Assembly: GCF_013402815.2 (NCBI RefSeq)
Contig: NZ_CP058601.1
Location: forward strand, 1,674,001 to 1,738,000
DNA from: Natrinema halophilum
Lineage (GTDB): Archaea; Halobacteriota; Halobacteria; Halobacteriales; Natrialbaceae
Length of the DNA stretch: 64,000 nucleotides
Direction: 5' to 3'
Shown here: piece by piece, positions 34,078 through 43,292 of the stretch
Layout of the letters: each line of letters begins with the position of its first letter
How positions within the stretch are numbered: the stretch's first letter is position 1
Translations under genes and position numbers: made by a program
The notes under the pieces: model-generated
What the model saw: the letters and a program-made list of their open reading frames with translations, nothing else
What the model was told of the DNA's origin: nothing
Databases searched by the model: none

Positions 34078-36513
34078 TCACCCCTCCTGATTCTGTCTTG
34101 CAGGAAGCGTAAACGAGAACGTCGACCCCTCTCCGGGTTCGGAGTCGACCCAGATCTCGCCGCCATGGCGCTCGACAATCCGCCGGGACAGTGCGAGGCC
34201 AATGCCCGTCCCCGAGTATTCCTCGAAGGTATGCAGTCGTTGGAACACCTCGAAGATACGCTCCTGTTCATCAGGATCGATCCCAACACCGTTATCCCGC
34301 ACTGAAATGATCCATCGTTCGTTATCACGCGTGGCGGAAATGTCGACCTGCGGCGGCTTGTCCCCGCTGTACTCGATCGCATTACTCAGCAGGTTCTGGA
34401 AGACCTGGCGCAACTGGCTGGCGTCACCATGTACGCGAGGGAGGTCATCGGTCGTGATCTCGGCGTCACTCTCGTCGATCCGCATTTGGAGATCTTCGCG
34501 AACGTCATCAAGGACATCGTCGAGGTCGACCGGTTCAAACGGATCGCCACGCGTTTCGATGCGCGAGTACTCGAGCAGACCGTCGATCATGTTGCGCATC
34601 CGCTCGGCGCCGTCGACGGCGAACTCGAGGAATTCTTCACCGTCTTCGTCGAGCGCATCGCCGTACCGACTCTCGATCAGTTGGAGGTAGCTCGTGACCA
34701 TTCGCAGTGGCTCTTGGAGGTCGTGGGAGGCGGCGTAGGCGAACTGCTCTAACCGTTCGTTCGACTCCTCGAGTTTGCGCTGGTACTCCCGTCGTTCCGT
34801 GATATCTTGAACGACGAGCATCCCGGCGAAGATTTCGTCGTCGGCGTTCCTGACAGGCAGGGTCTGATTGAGCAGGTGGCGATCGAGATATTCAGTCTCA
34901 AATGTATTCGGCTCGCCTGTGAGCGTGGCACGGAAATAGGGCTCAACTTGGTCGACGATTTCCTCCGGATAGAGGTCGTAGACACTACGTCCGACCCGGT
35001 CTTCAGGGTCGACACCTTCTACTTTCAGGAGCTTGCCGCCCACGGCTGTATAACGCAGATCCTCGTCAAACAGCGCAACTGCACCGTTCGGAAAATTCTC
35101 AGCGAGCGTCCGGTAGCGCCGTTCGGACTCCTCGAGCGCACGTTCGCGCTCCTTTCGTTCGGTGATGTCAGTGTAATGCTCGATGCGGCCGCCGGCGTAG
35201 AGCCCAGACTCTATGGGCTGGCTCCAGTGGTTTACCCAGCGTTCCTCGAGGCTCCCCTCCTCGAGGACGTGGCTCTCGAACTCCTCGGTGTAGGTGTTGT
35301 CCTCGTAGGTGGCGGTCACGCGGTTGGCAAACCGTTCGGGCTCCTCGAAGATATCCGCGATCTCCGCTTCGATGAGCGCTCGTTTGTTCCGACCGACGAT
35401 CGCCTCGCGATCGAGTCCGAAGAACTCCTCGATCGCCTCGTTGATCCAGACGACCTCGAAGTCGGAATTCAGGATGAACGTTCCCACGCCTGATGTGTCG
35501 AGGACGTCATTCGTCAGCGACCGATAGCGCGCCTCGCTCTCCCTGAGTGCCTGCTCGCGCTCCTTGCGCTCGGTGATGTCTTCGATGGCGAACACAGCAC
35601 TCTCGATCTCTCCGTGGTCGTTGTAGACCGGCGCTCCGTTGATAGAGATCCAGACTCGTTGTTCATCCGGACCAGATATCCCACTGACATAATCGAACAC
35701 GGGTTCTCCGGACTCCATAATCTGCGGGAACGGCTTCTCGTCATCCGGGAGTGGTTCGCCGTCAACGTCGACTTCGCTCCACTCGGAATCGTCAAAGCTG
35801 AGGTCGTTGATCTGGTCTTTGCTCCGACCGTAGATCTCCTCAGCGCGGTCGTTGGCGAACTGCATTTCGCCGTCACTGTCAACGATCGTGATGCCGATTG
35901 GACTCGTCTCGACGATCGTTTCGTAGCGGCTCAGTTCTTGTTCACGTCGCTTCCGTTCGGTGATGTCGCGGGAGTAGACCGACAGACCAGATTCTGAGGA
36001 ATAGATGGCGTTCAGAAACCACTTGTCCCACGGAGGATAGTAGTCTTCGAAGACTACGGCCTTTTGTGTTTCAAGAGCCTCATACAGTGCGTTCTCGTAC
36101 GTCTCCGTGAGATTCTCGTTACGAATGTCCGAACCAATTGCGTCCTGATCCAGTCCAAAAAGGTCTGCTGCGGTGTCGTTCAGATAGCGAAAGCGGAGTT
36201 CTTCGTCGAGCGCGTAGAAACTGTCCGAGATTCGATCGAAGACCGTGCCGAGGTCGCTGTCTACCGCATCCCTTTCCTGTCCCTTCGTGAACGCGTGTCC
36301 GTTCGTGGATGGCTGCCACCACACGCGTCCGTTTCCTCCGACTTTCTTTGTTCCGAGTCGGTCGTGATCGACGAGTCGTTCTAAGCGCTCGTAGGTGCTC
36401 CGACGGCCGAGGTCGAGTTGCTCGGCCACTTCGGTTGTCGTCATGGGTGCCCCTCCCGCTTCGAAGAGGGTGAGGGTCTCTCGAAGTGTATTAGTCAATT
36501 GTGAATCGGTCAC
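34078..36513 (-). CDS. HTH-PAS sensor histidine kinase
   Basis: This 811-aa soluble protein has an N-terminal winged helix-turn-helix (about 1-70, TTTEVAEQLDLGRRSTYERL then a VGGNGRVWWQPS wing). Four PAS-like segments follow (about 78-180, 190-315, 325-450, 455-580), each ending in an ITERKxRE linker. A HisKA domain with phosphoacceptor His lies in YAASHDLQEPLRMV (about 593-606). The HATPase has NAIEYS, DNGVGIDP and GTGIGLALS (about 700-790). No transmembrane segment is seen, so it senses a cytoplasmic signal. A DNA-binding domain on a kinase is unusual and could let it act on DNA directly. A TATA-like box at 36538-36545 suggests a leaderless transcript. Confidence 0.9.
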   Translation of the reverse strand: MTDSQLTNTLRETLTLFEAGGAPMTTTEVAEQLDLGRRSTYERLERLVDHDRLGTKKVGGNGRVWWQPSTNGHAFTKGQERDAVDSDLGTVFDRISDSFYALDEELRFRYLNDTAADLFGLDQDAIGSDIRNENLTETYENALYEALETQKAVVFEDYYPPWDKWFLNAIYSSESGLSVYSRDITERKRREQELSRYETIVETSPIGITIVDSDGEMQFANDRAEEIYGRSKDQINDLSFDDSEWSEVDVDGEPLPDDEKPFPQIMESGEPVFDYVSGISGPDEQRVWISINGAPVYNDHGEIESAVFAIEDITERKEREQALRESEARYRSLTNDVLDTSGVGTFILNSDFEVVWINEAIEEFFGLDREAIVGRNKRALIEAEIADIFEEPERFANRVTATYEDNTYTEEFESHVLEEGSLEERWVNHWSQPIESGLYAGGRIEHYTDITERKERERALEESERRYRTLAENFPNGAVALFDEDLRYTAVGGKLLKVEGVDPEDRVGRSVYDLYPEEIVDQVEPYFRATLTGEPNTFETEYLDRHLLNQTLPVRNADDEIFAGMLVVQDITERREYQRKLEESNERLEQFAYAASHDLQEPLRMVTSYLQLIESRYGDALDEDGEEFLEFAVDGAERMRNMIDGLLEYSRIETRGDPFEPVDLDDVLDDVREDLQMRIDESDAEITTDDLPRVHGDASQLRQVFQNLLSNAIEYSGDKPPQVDISATRDNERWIISVRDNGVGIDPDEQERIFEVFQRLHTFEEYSGTGIGLALSRRIVERHGGEIWVDSEPGEGSTFSFTLPARQNQEG

Positions 36514-36940
36514 TGCTTCAGCTACTTACGACACAGATGGATAAACACTCCGCGGTTGGAGGCGGTATTATAAGATGAGGAGAATTATAGGTGTTCTTTG
36601 CGCAAGATAGGCGCTCTGTATTCACCACGCCAGTGGTGACAGACACCGGAAACATCTCAGATCGGCTCGGTCCACTGTTCCCCCTCTATCGAGCCCCTGT
36701 TGAACTGTTCTATATAGCTATCAATTGCAACCTGATGGAGCCGAAACCCAGGTCCGGAGTATAGATTCTTTGCATACCGAAATATAAGAAGTCACTTCGT
36801 CTACGGGGTCTTTTACGTGAACCACCCCACCCCACTCGCTCGCTTGCGCTCGCTCCTCGAGGGGAGCGGGAGACCGGAGGTCCCGCTGACCATGCGAACG
36901 GCGGAGCCGGGAGCAGAAGGGGGCTTGCGTCTCGATTCAG
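36514..36940. other. Intergenic region without a supportable gene
   Basis: About 430 bp between the histidine-kinase start and the ribB stop, both genes on the minus strand. The right half (36820-36935) is G/C-rich with a hairpin (arms GCGGGA and TCCCGC around 36865-36885), probably the ribB terminator. The left half is A+T-rich and probably holds the kinase promoter. No gene is seen. Confidence 0.45.
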
Positions 36941-37657
36941 CTAAAACCGGTCAACGATCTCGCCGCCCTCGAGGTAGACGAAGCCGTATCGGTCTGCATA
37001 GTCCTTGGCGTCGGCGGGTGACAGCGCTTCGCCGGTTTCGTCGTCGAGCATTTCACAGACGACGACGGCGTGTGTGAGGTCTGCGGCGTCGGCGAGGGCG
37101 ACGCCGAGTTCGGTGTGGCCCTCGCGCTGGGCGAGCAAGTCGGGTGCGGCCTTGAGCAGGTGGACGTGGCCGGGGACCCGGAACTCCTCAGCGAATGCCG
37201 TCCCGTCGGGGGACCCCGCGGCCTCGCCGAGGGCCTGAATAGTCGTCGACCGATCCTCGTCGGTGATCCCGGTGTAAGTGTCGCGGTGATTGACCGTCAG
37301 CGAGAACGACGACCGATCGTCGTAGCCGAGTTCGTGGTCGGCCGTAGCGGGATGATCGATGGCGTCCGAGTAAAACGGGAGGTCAAACGCCTCCGCGATG
37401 TCGTGACCAAGTGCGACGCAGACCAACCCACCAGCGTCGTTGCGCAAGCGGGCAACTGCCATGGGCGAAACGGCGTCTGCGTGGTATATCAGGTCCGTTT
37501 CGCCCTCGCGGTCGGCCGCGTCGTGGACGAGTATCGGCTCGCCCGCACGAAGCGACTCGAGGGCGTCCTCGAAGGGATCTGCAGTGGTGTGTGCGCTCGA
37601 GGGAACGGCGTTCGTCCCCTTCGCGTTCGACCACGGACCGGCGTGGTGTCCCGTCAT
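36941..37657 (-). CDS. ribB: 3,4-dihydroxy-2-butanone 4-phosphate synthase
   Basis: This 238-aa protein makes the four-carbon precursor of riboflavin from ribulose 5-phosphate. The active-site segments are [16 protein letters not shown] (about residues 44-59) with the metal-binding acidic cluster, [14 protein letters not shown] (about 71-84), and [17 protein letters not shown] (about 177-193). There is no fused GTP cyclohydrolase II domain. It overlaps the rbkR stop by 4 nt (ATGA), so the two form one operon in which the kinase-repressor gene is first. Confidence 0.93.
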   Translation of the reverse strand: MTGHHAGPWSNAKGTNAVPSSAHTTADPFEDALESLRAGEPILVHDAADREGETDLIYHADAVSPMAVARLRNDAGGLVCVALGHDIAEAFDLPFYSDAIDHPATADHELGYDDRSSFSLTVNHRDTYTGITDEDRSTTIQALGEAAGSPDGTAFAEEFRVPGHVHLLKAAPDLLAQREGHTELGVALADAADLTHAVVVCEMLDDETGEALSPADAKDYADRYGFVYLEGGEIVDRF

Positions 37658-38361
37658 TCGCGATCCTCCACAGAAACGGTGACGTGATCGCCGTCCTCGA
37701 GGTCGAGTTCGTCTCGAAGTTTCTCGGGCGCGATGACCTCGAGTTGGTCGTCGTCGTGATGAGTACGTTCGGGAGCGATAGTGTGGGCGTCCTCGTAGAC
37801 GTCACCGTCAGTGGTTTTGACCGTCGCAGCGTAGCAGACGGCCGGACCGTACGTTCGCTCGTCCGATTCCCAGCCGTCGATGGGGACGGGGTCGAGCGAG
37901 GCCATGGCACTGCGTCGACGGATGCTATCCTCCCGGAGGTCGACGTTCAACGTCCCCGGAAACGGCTCGTAGCCGAGGCGGTCCTCAAACTGGCGTTGGT
38001 AACCCGACAGAGAAATGTAGTGGCGTCCCTCGCCCATTCCGCTGGTAACCGTCCCCTCGAGTTCGATGGTCGACTCGGTTTCGAAGATGCGACGATAGTC
38101 ATCGTACTCCGCGTGGAGCGTGCGCTCGCCTTGTTCAGTGACCGAGACCCATTGACCGTCGCTGACCGTGTCTCGGTCGAGAAGATCTGCGCTTTCGAGC
38201 CGTTGCAGCCGTCGCGAGGCGGTCTGATTCGACGCACCGAGGCGATCGGCGAGGTGAGAGCAGGAAATCTTGACGTCGCCTTCGAGTCCACCCTCGAGTC
38301 CGAGGAGTTTGAGCACGGCGAGTTCGTTTTGCCCGATGGTGGACTCGGCAATGACTGACAT
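37654..38361 (-). CDS. rbkR: Riboflavin-biosynthesis regulator / CTP-dependent riboflavin kinase RbkR
   Basis: This 235-aa bifunctional protein has an N-terminal winged helix (about 5-85, [20 protein letters not shown] is the recognition region) and a C-terminal CTP-dependent riboflavin kinase (about 98-230). The kinase core shows [16 protein letters not shown] and the [13 protein letters not shown] signature. RbkR-type proteins make FMN and regulate riboflavin genes. Start at 38361 is chosen because a TATA-like box sits about 30 nt upstream; an earlier in-frame start at 38415 falls upstream of that box. A perfect 6+6 palindrome just upstream is a candidate autoregulatory operator. Confidence 0.93.
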   Translation of the reverse strand: MSVIAESTIGQNELAVLKLLGLEGGLEGDVKISCSHLADRLGASNQTASRRLQRLESADLLDRDTVSDGQWVSVTEQGERTLHAEYDDYRRIFETESTIELEGTVTSGMGEGRHYISLSGYQRQFEDRLGYEPFPGTLNVDLREDSIRRRSAMASLDPVPIDGWESDERTYGPAVCYAATVKTTDGDVYEDAHTIAPERTHHDDDQLEVIAPEKLRDELDLEDGDHVTVSVEDRE

Positions 38362-38385
38362 ACAGGCAATTATACCGTAGTCCCG

Positions 38386-38427
38386 TAAAAGTATATCGGA
38401 AGTGGTACGCATCACGATATTGTGATG
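38386..38427 (-). promoter_or_regulatory. Candidate rbkR operon promoter with palindromic operator
   Basis: On the minus strand the order is palindrome CATCAC-N6-GTGATG (38410-38427), then a TATA-like stretch GATATACTTTTA (38386-38397) centred about 30 nt before the rbkR ATG. The message is probably leaderless. The palindrome borders the TFB/TATA site, which would suit control by RbkR itself, although its binding motif was not compared. Confidence 0.6.
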
Positions 38428-38505
38428 GTGGCGTCCGATTCGATTCGTGCCCGATGATCCAACGCCCGATGCAAAAAGCCACCGATCCGTCGAATACCAT
38501 CCGCT

Positions 38506-38545
38506 TTAGCCGATAGCGTGCGGTTTCCGGCCGGAAATCGGCTAA
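38506..38545. repeat. Nested inverted repeat upstream of the glycan locus
   Basis: Arms TTAGCCGAT (38506-38514) and ATCGGCTAA (38537-38545) enclose a perfect 14-bp palindrome, TTTCCGGCCGGAAA (38524-38537), sharing one base. With one bulged T the outer arms extend by CGC/GCG. It lies 44 bp before the longest possible start (38589) and 110 bp before the preferred start (38655) of the first glycosyltransferase. It may be an operator or mRNA hairpin. Confidence 0.7.
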
Positions 38546-38654
38546 GCGACGATCGCTGTGTTAGGCCACCGAATAGTGGAGGGGACTTATGATACCTTTC
38601 TATAGCAAGGCTTCTGACTTTATTGAGGGGTGTGGTGGGCTTAGCTATACTTGC

Positions 38655-39815
38655 ATGAAGCGTTTCGTCGAGGCTCTGTTCGGGTTAGTTGCGCTGACTG
38701 GTCTCCCGTATTTAATATACCTCGGGGTGTACTACCTTCGGCAGCCGTCCGGGACGCCCGCCGATACGTGGCCGGAGGAACCGTCGGTGAGTATCGTCCT
38801 TCCGACGTACAACGAGGCTTCGATCGTCGAGTCGAAACTCCAGGAACTCGTCGATCTCGACTATCCGATGGAGGAAGTCGAGATCATCGTCGTCGACTCG
38901 AGCGACGACGGAACGGCCGATCTGGTCGAGACGTTCTTCGCTGGGCGCCGGGAACCGGAACTCACGCTAATTCGCGAAAACGGGCGCCGAGGCCTCGCCA
39001 CGGCGTTGAACGAGGCCTACGCCGCCGCGAGCAACGAGGTCGTCGTCAAAACAGACTGCGATTCGCGACTCGCACCCGACGCCGTTCGAAAGGCAACGGC
39101 GAATCTCGCCGATCCGGACGTCTCCGGGGTCACCGGTCGGAACGCAGCGGTAATCGGCGACAGTCAGGTCGAGCGGGGCTATCGCGACATCCAGACGATG
39201 ATTCAGATTCTCGAATCACACATCGACTCGACGCTAATCTTCCACGGTCCGTTTTCGGCGTTCGACCGCGATGCGATCGTTCCGATCGACGAGGACTCGA
39301 TCGCCGACGACACCGAACTCGCGCTCAAAATCCGGCGCAACGGCGGCCGGGTCGTCTTCGATCCAGACATCCACTACAAAGAGGCCGCTCACTCCGCGTT
39401 CAGCAAGCGCCGTCAGCAGAAAGACCGCCGCGCCATGGGACTCCTTCGGTTGCTATGGCGACAGCGCGATGCGCTTGGTCGTCACGGCGCCTACGGCCGC
39501 ATCGTCTTACCGTTTAACTGGTGGTTCATGGTGGTCTCGCCGTGGCTCGTCGCCACTGGCTTGGCGGTAGCAACGATCGGTTCGCTCACCCTTCTGGGGC
39601 CGCTTGGACTTGCGACTCCGGTTGGCATCCTCGCATTCACGGTACTTGGCTCCCGCGATGCCCTCGGTCCGATGCAGCCGTTTTACTCGCTGTTCGATAC
39701 GCAGATCTCACTGCTTCGCGCGAGCATCTCCCTTATTCGGGCTCGAGCCGACGAAGAGGACGGTCACGACGGTACCTGGGAGCCCGATCAAGAACTCCGA
39801 GAGGTGTTACAATGA
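38655..39815 (+). CDS. Membrane-bound family 2 glycosyltransferase
   Basis: This 386-aa protein starts MKRFVEALFGLVALTGLPYLIYLGVYYL, a signal-anchor-like helix. A GT2 domain follows (about residues 43-250): VSIVLPTYNEASIVESKL, then IIVVDSSDDGTADL, TDCDSR as the DxD metal motif, and DDTELALKIRRNGG as the acceptor-side acidic motif. Two to three C-terminal helices (about 280-345) embed it in the membrane. It probably adds sugar to a lipid-linked oligosaccharide. An earlier start at 38589 adds 22 weak residues. It overlaps the next gene by 4 nt (ATGA). Confidence 0.88.
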   Translation: MKRFVEALFGLVALTGLPYLIYLGVYYLRQPSGTPADTWPEEPSVSIVLPTYNEASIVESKLQELVDLDYPMEEVEIIVVDSSDDGTADLVETFFAGRREPELTLIRENGRRGLATALNEAYAAASNEVVVKTDCDSRLAPDAVRKATANLADPDVSGVTGRNAAVIGDSQVERGYRDIQTMIQILESHIDSTLIFHGPFSAFDRDAIVPIDEDSIADDTELALKIRRNGGRVVFDPDIHYKEAAHSAFSKRRQQKDRRAMGLLRLLWRQRDALGRHGAYGRIVLPFNWWFMVVSPWLVATGLAVATIGSLTLLGPLGLATPVGILAFTVLGSRDALGPMQPFYSLFDTQISLLRASISLIRARADEEDGHDGTWEPDQELREVLQ

Positions 39816-41074
39816 CCGACGTCGCGATTCTCCACGACCGCTTTCCCGGCATCGGCGGCGGCGAGGAGTTCGCCATCGAGGCCGCACGCGTCCTCGACGC
39901 GCCAATCTACACGACGTACGTGGCGGGTGGGACCGACATCCCCGCCGACGTCGACGTGATTCCGTTTCAGCAGTCGAAGTACACTTCGCTGCCGTGGCGG
40001 CCCTTACTCGAGTGGAAAAACGAGGGGATGAATCCCCTCGAGACGCTCAACGTGGCGCTGGACATAACCGACGCACACCCGGATCTCGCGCTGTACGACG
40101 TGATCCTCGAGAGCGCGCCGCTGTCGAAATATTACGTTCCCCAGGTCGGTCAACGGGTCGTCCACTACCCGCACAGCCCACCGCGGTGGTTGTACGACCT
40201 CTATCGGGATCGGCTCTCGTCGTTCAAAAAACCGTTCGTCGAGGCCGGTGTCAAGGCCTATGCAAAGGGATGGCGGGCACTAGACAAGGAGGCGAACGAC
40301 TACGTCGACCAGTTCGTCGCGAACAGCGAACTGGTCCGCGACCGCATCCGGCGGTTCTACGGGCGCGACGCGACGGTCGTTTACCCACCGGTCACAGGTA
40401 ACTGGCGCAACGATGGAGACGACGGCTACTTCGTCACCTGGTCACGACTCGCCCCCGAAAAGCGAATCGACCTGGTCGCGAAGGCCTTCGCGGGTCTGGA
40501 CGAACGGCTCGTCATCGCCGGCGACGGGAAACAGCGCGAGCAACTCGAGGAATTCGCGGCTGCCTACGACAACATCGAGGTTCGCGGATACGTCGACGAC
40601 ATCGAATCTCTCGTCGCCCGAGCGACCGCGGTCGTCTACGCACCGAAACAGGAGGATTTCGGCCTCGTCGGAGCAGAAACCATGATGGCCGGGAAACCGT
40701 TGCTCGGCGTGGACGAGGGCTTTACCCGATATCAGGTGGAAGGCGGTCGGACCGGCTTGCTCTTCGAGCCGACCGTCGCGTCGATCCGTGAGACTGTTCG
40801 ACGGTTCGATCCCGCAGACTTCGATCCCGTCGAGATCCGGCAGGCCGCCAGATGCTACGAATACGACTGCTTCGAGGAGAACCTCAAAGCAGTGGTCGCG
40901 GAGACGGCCGCCGCCGACGTCGGTCAGCAGCCGTTGGAACCGGATCGGCCGGGCGTGGATCACCCGCCCGGGACGTCGCTGCAACGCAACCGACGGCCAC
41001 AGTCGACCGACGAACAAATTCGGAACGTCGACGAAACCGTTGAAAACGGATTGGAGGAGGTGACCGATCAGTGA
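39812..41074 (+). CDS. Family 4 glycosyltransferase
   Basis: This 420-aa protein begins MTDVAILHDRFPGIGGGEEFAIEAARVL, the glycine-rich nucleotide-sugar loop. The C-terminal GT4 half holds YFVTWSRLAPEKRIDLVAKAF, GDGKQREQL, and the E-x7-E motif in PKQEDFGLVGAETMMAGKPLLG (about residues 282-303). A C-terminal tail (about 365-420) is low-complexity. Both ends overlap neighbours by 4 nt, so the three glycosyltransferases are translationally coupled. A frame extending back to 39521 is antisense-like over the previous gene and rejected. Confidence 0.9.
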   Translation: MTDVAILHDRFPGIGGGEEFAIEAARVLDAPIYTTYVAGGTDIPADVDVIPFQQSKYTSLPWRPLLEWKNEGMNPLETLNVALDITDAHPDLALYDVILESAPLSKYYVPQVGQRVVHYPHSPPRWLYDLYRDRLSSFKKPFVEAGVKAYAKGWRALDKEANDYVDQFVANSELVRDRIRRFYGRDATVVYPPVTGNWRNDGDDGYFVTWSRLAPEKRIDLVAKAFAGLDERLVIAGDGKQREQLEEFAAAYDNIEVRGYVDDIESLVARATAVVYAPKQEDFGLVGAETMMAGKPLLGVDEGFTRYQVEGGRTGLLFEPTVASIRETVRRFDPADFDPVEIRQAARCYEYDCFEENLKAVVAETAAADVGQQPLEPDRPGVDHPPGTSLQRNRRPQSTDEQIRNVDETVENGLEEVTDQ

Positions 41075-41790
41075 CGGAATCGGCGGCTGGCGCCGTTCTA
41101 CGGCCGGTCGATCATTCGGACCCCGCCGTTTCCGTCGTCGTTCCGACGATTCCCCGGAACGATCACGACGCGGTCGTCGAACACCTCCGCGAGCAGACGG
41201 GTGGTGCATACGAAGTGATCGTCGTGGACGACGCCACGCTCGATATCTGCGAGGCGCGCAATGCGGGTATCCGTGCTGCTCGCGGTGATATCGTGGCGCT
41301 AACCGACGACGATTGTCGGCCGTCGCGGGACTGGCTCGCGGGTATCACTGACGCGTTCGATCGCGACTCCCAACTCGTTTGTCTCGAAGGGGCCGTCCGC
41401 GGAGGCCGGACGTACGACGGCGAGCGGATGTACGTCGGGTGCAATCTCGCGTTCGATCGCGAGGCAGCACTCGCAGCCGGTGGGTTCCGATCGGCATTTG
41501 CCGGCTGGCGCGACGATACCGAATTCGGCTGGCGGATGGAACGGGATGCCGACGGTCGCTGTACGTACCGTGACGACGTGGAGATGTACCACCCGGACCA
41601 GCCTCGAGCGACGATCGACGAGGTGCTCGAAGCGCGCCTCCGACGGGAGTACCCCGAGCGCTACGAGGACGTCATCGTTCCCGACACGCTGTCGGGCCGA
41701 GTGAACGACTGGCTGTGGCGAAAGGGGTTCTGGAACGTCATGGACACGCTTCGGTACGACCTCCCGAGTGTAATCAGATCCGACAGATGA
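41071..41790 (+). CDS. Family 2 glycosyltransferase
   Basis: This 239-aa protein with a GTG start has the GT2 core. The sugar-nucleotide loop reads VSVVVPTIPRNDHDAVVEHL, with IVVDDATLDICEARNAGI and the metal motif ALTDDDCRPSRDWL (about 74-87). The acceptor-binding segment GWRDDTEFGWRMERD lies near residues 148-162. No transmembrane helix is predicted, so it is probably peripheral. It is third in the coupled glycosyltransferase set and 22 nt before the first sulfatase-like gene. Confidence 0.87.
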   Translation: MTESAAGAVLRPVDHSDPAVSVVVPTIPRNDHDAVVEHLREQTGGAYEVIVVDDATLDICEARNAGIRAARGDIVALTDDDCRPSRDWLAGITDAFDRDSQLVCLEGAVRGGRTYDGERMYVGCNLAFDREAALAAGGFRSAFAGWRDDTEFGWRMERDADGRCTYRDDVEMYHPDQPRATIDEVLEARLRREYPERYEDVIVPDTLSGRVNDWLWRKGFWNVMDTLRYDLPSVIRSDR

Positions 41791-41812
41791 TCACGCCGAC
41801 CAATACGAACTC

Positions 41813-43210
41813 ATGACGAACGTCGCGCTCATCGTTCTCGACACGCTTCGGTACGACGCCTTCGAAACGCACTTCGACTGGTTGCCGGGCAGGCGCTTCG
41901 AACACGCCTGGAGTACGAGCCACTGGACGGTCCCGGCACACGTCTCGTTGTTCACCGGCCGATACGCGAGCGAGGTCGGAATCTACGCCGGCGCACAGAC
42001 TTTCGACTGTCCCGATCGCTTGCTCGCGGAACGGTTGCAATCGTCGGGATACACGACGCGGGCGTTTAGCGCGAACCCGAATCTGTCCCCCGTGTTCGAG
42101 GCCGATCGGGGCTTCGACCAGTTCGAACTGAGTTGGCGCCTCGAGCACCACGGCGACGACCTCTTCGACTGGGATGGCTTCATCGCGGAGACGCGCGAGC
42201 AAGGCCCAGAGCGGTATGCCGCCGCGTTGAAGGAGGTTCTCCTTGGCGACAACCGGACCATCCCGTCGCTGAAACACGGTGCGAAGTTGAAGCTTCGGGA
42301 CACGCCTCTCGGCCACCACGTCGAAAACGACGACGACGGCGCGAGCACCGCACTCGAACTGGTCCGCGACACGTCGTTTGGCGACGACGAGTTCCTCTTT
42401 TTGAACCTGATGGAAGCACACTCGCCGTACGATCCGCCCGCGGAGTGGAAGACCGTCGACGTCGACGTCGACGGACTTGCCGCCTCACTCGGCGAGCCGA
42501 CGGACGACCCCACGGATATCGAACGGGCATACGAGGACTGTGTTCGGTACCTCTCACACATCTACGAGCGGATATTTGCGGAGGTTCGTGAGTCGTTCGA
42601 CCTGATCGTCACGGTCAGCGACCACGGCGAACTTCTCGGGGAGCACGGCGGCTGGGAGCACCTCTCGGGTATCTACCCCGAGCTCGCCCACGTACCGTTA
42701 TCCGTGTACGATTCCCGCGCCGAAATCGTCGAGGAGGTCACATACGACGATCACTCGGTAAGCGTCCTCGACGTCCACGAGACGATACTCGCCGCGGCCG
42801 GCCTCACGTCCGGTCCCGACTCCAGAGGGCGCAACCTCGTCGACCGATCGGAACTCGAGTCCGAGTCGGTCTGTCCGGACTGCACGGATGAGGATCGCAG
42901 TGAGGGGAGCCACGATGACGTCCTCGTCGAGTACCACGGCATCCCCGACCGGCACCTCGATGCCCTTCGACGCAAGGGGTTCGAGGATGTTGCACACCGC
43001 AGCCGGTGGCTCGACGGGATCGCGGTGGGTGAGTATTTCGGCTACGAGACGTTCGAGGGATTCGAGGAGTCCGGCGAGTCGCCCTACGAGGACCCGCAAG
43101 CGCGCATTCGTGACGTCGTCGACGCGATCGACCGTCGGACGGACGTCCAGGGTGACGGCGAGATCGACGAATCGGTGATGCGACAGCTCGAAGATCTGGG
43201 ATATGCATGA
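41813..43210 (+). CDS. Sulfatase-like alkaline-phosphatase-superfamily protein (Thr in place of formylglycine Cys)
   Basis: This 465-aa protein follows the sulfatase fold. It starts MTNVALIVLDTLRYDAFE with the metal-binding Asp (residue 10). The nucleophile region reads SHWTVPAHVSLFTGRY, where sulfatases have CxPxR followed by TGR. Thr39 takes the place of the formylglycine Cys, as in LtaS-type phosphotransferases. The C-terminal metal site is SDHGELLGEHGGWEH (about residues 269-283). LDVHETILAAAGL and an end LEDLGYA also match. There is no signal peptide, so it is probably cytoplasmic. A sulfuric-ester hydrolase role is unlikely; transfer or cleavage of a phosphodiester on a glycan precursor is more plausible. 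Confidence 0.83.
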   Translation: MTNVALIVLDTLRYDAFETHFDWLPGRRFEHAWSTSHWTVPAHVSLFTGRYASEVGIYAGAQTFDCPDRLLAERLQSSGYTTRAFSANPNLSPVFEADRGFDQFELSWRLEHHGDDLFDWDGFIAETREQGPERYAAALKEVLLGDNRTIPSLKHGAKLKLRDTPLGHHVENDDDGASTALELVRDTSFGDDEFLFLNLMEAHSPYDPPAEWKTVDVDVDGLAASLGEPTDDPTDIERAYEDCVRYLSHIYERIFAEVRESFDLIVTVSDHGELLGEHGGWEHLSGIYPELAHVPLSVYDSRAEIVEEVTYDDHSVSVLDVHETILAAAGLTSGPDSRGRNLVDRSELESESVCPDCTDEDRSEGSHDDVLVEYHGIPDRHLDALRRKGFEDVAHRSRWLDGIAVGEYFGYETFEGFEESGESPYEDPQARIRDVVDAIDRRTDVQGDGEIDESVMRQLEDLGYA

Positions 43211-43292
43211 GAGGGACCGGCGCACTCGTGATAACTCGACCGAGTCCGTCCGCAACAGGGGCTCGCGGACGGCGCGGGGTGGTGATCGGCTG

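Noticed and set aside
36595-36790. Insertion-sequence remnant in the low-GC gap before ribB
   Set aside because: A+T-rich but no transposase fragment, terminal inverted repeat or target duplication could be identified.
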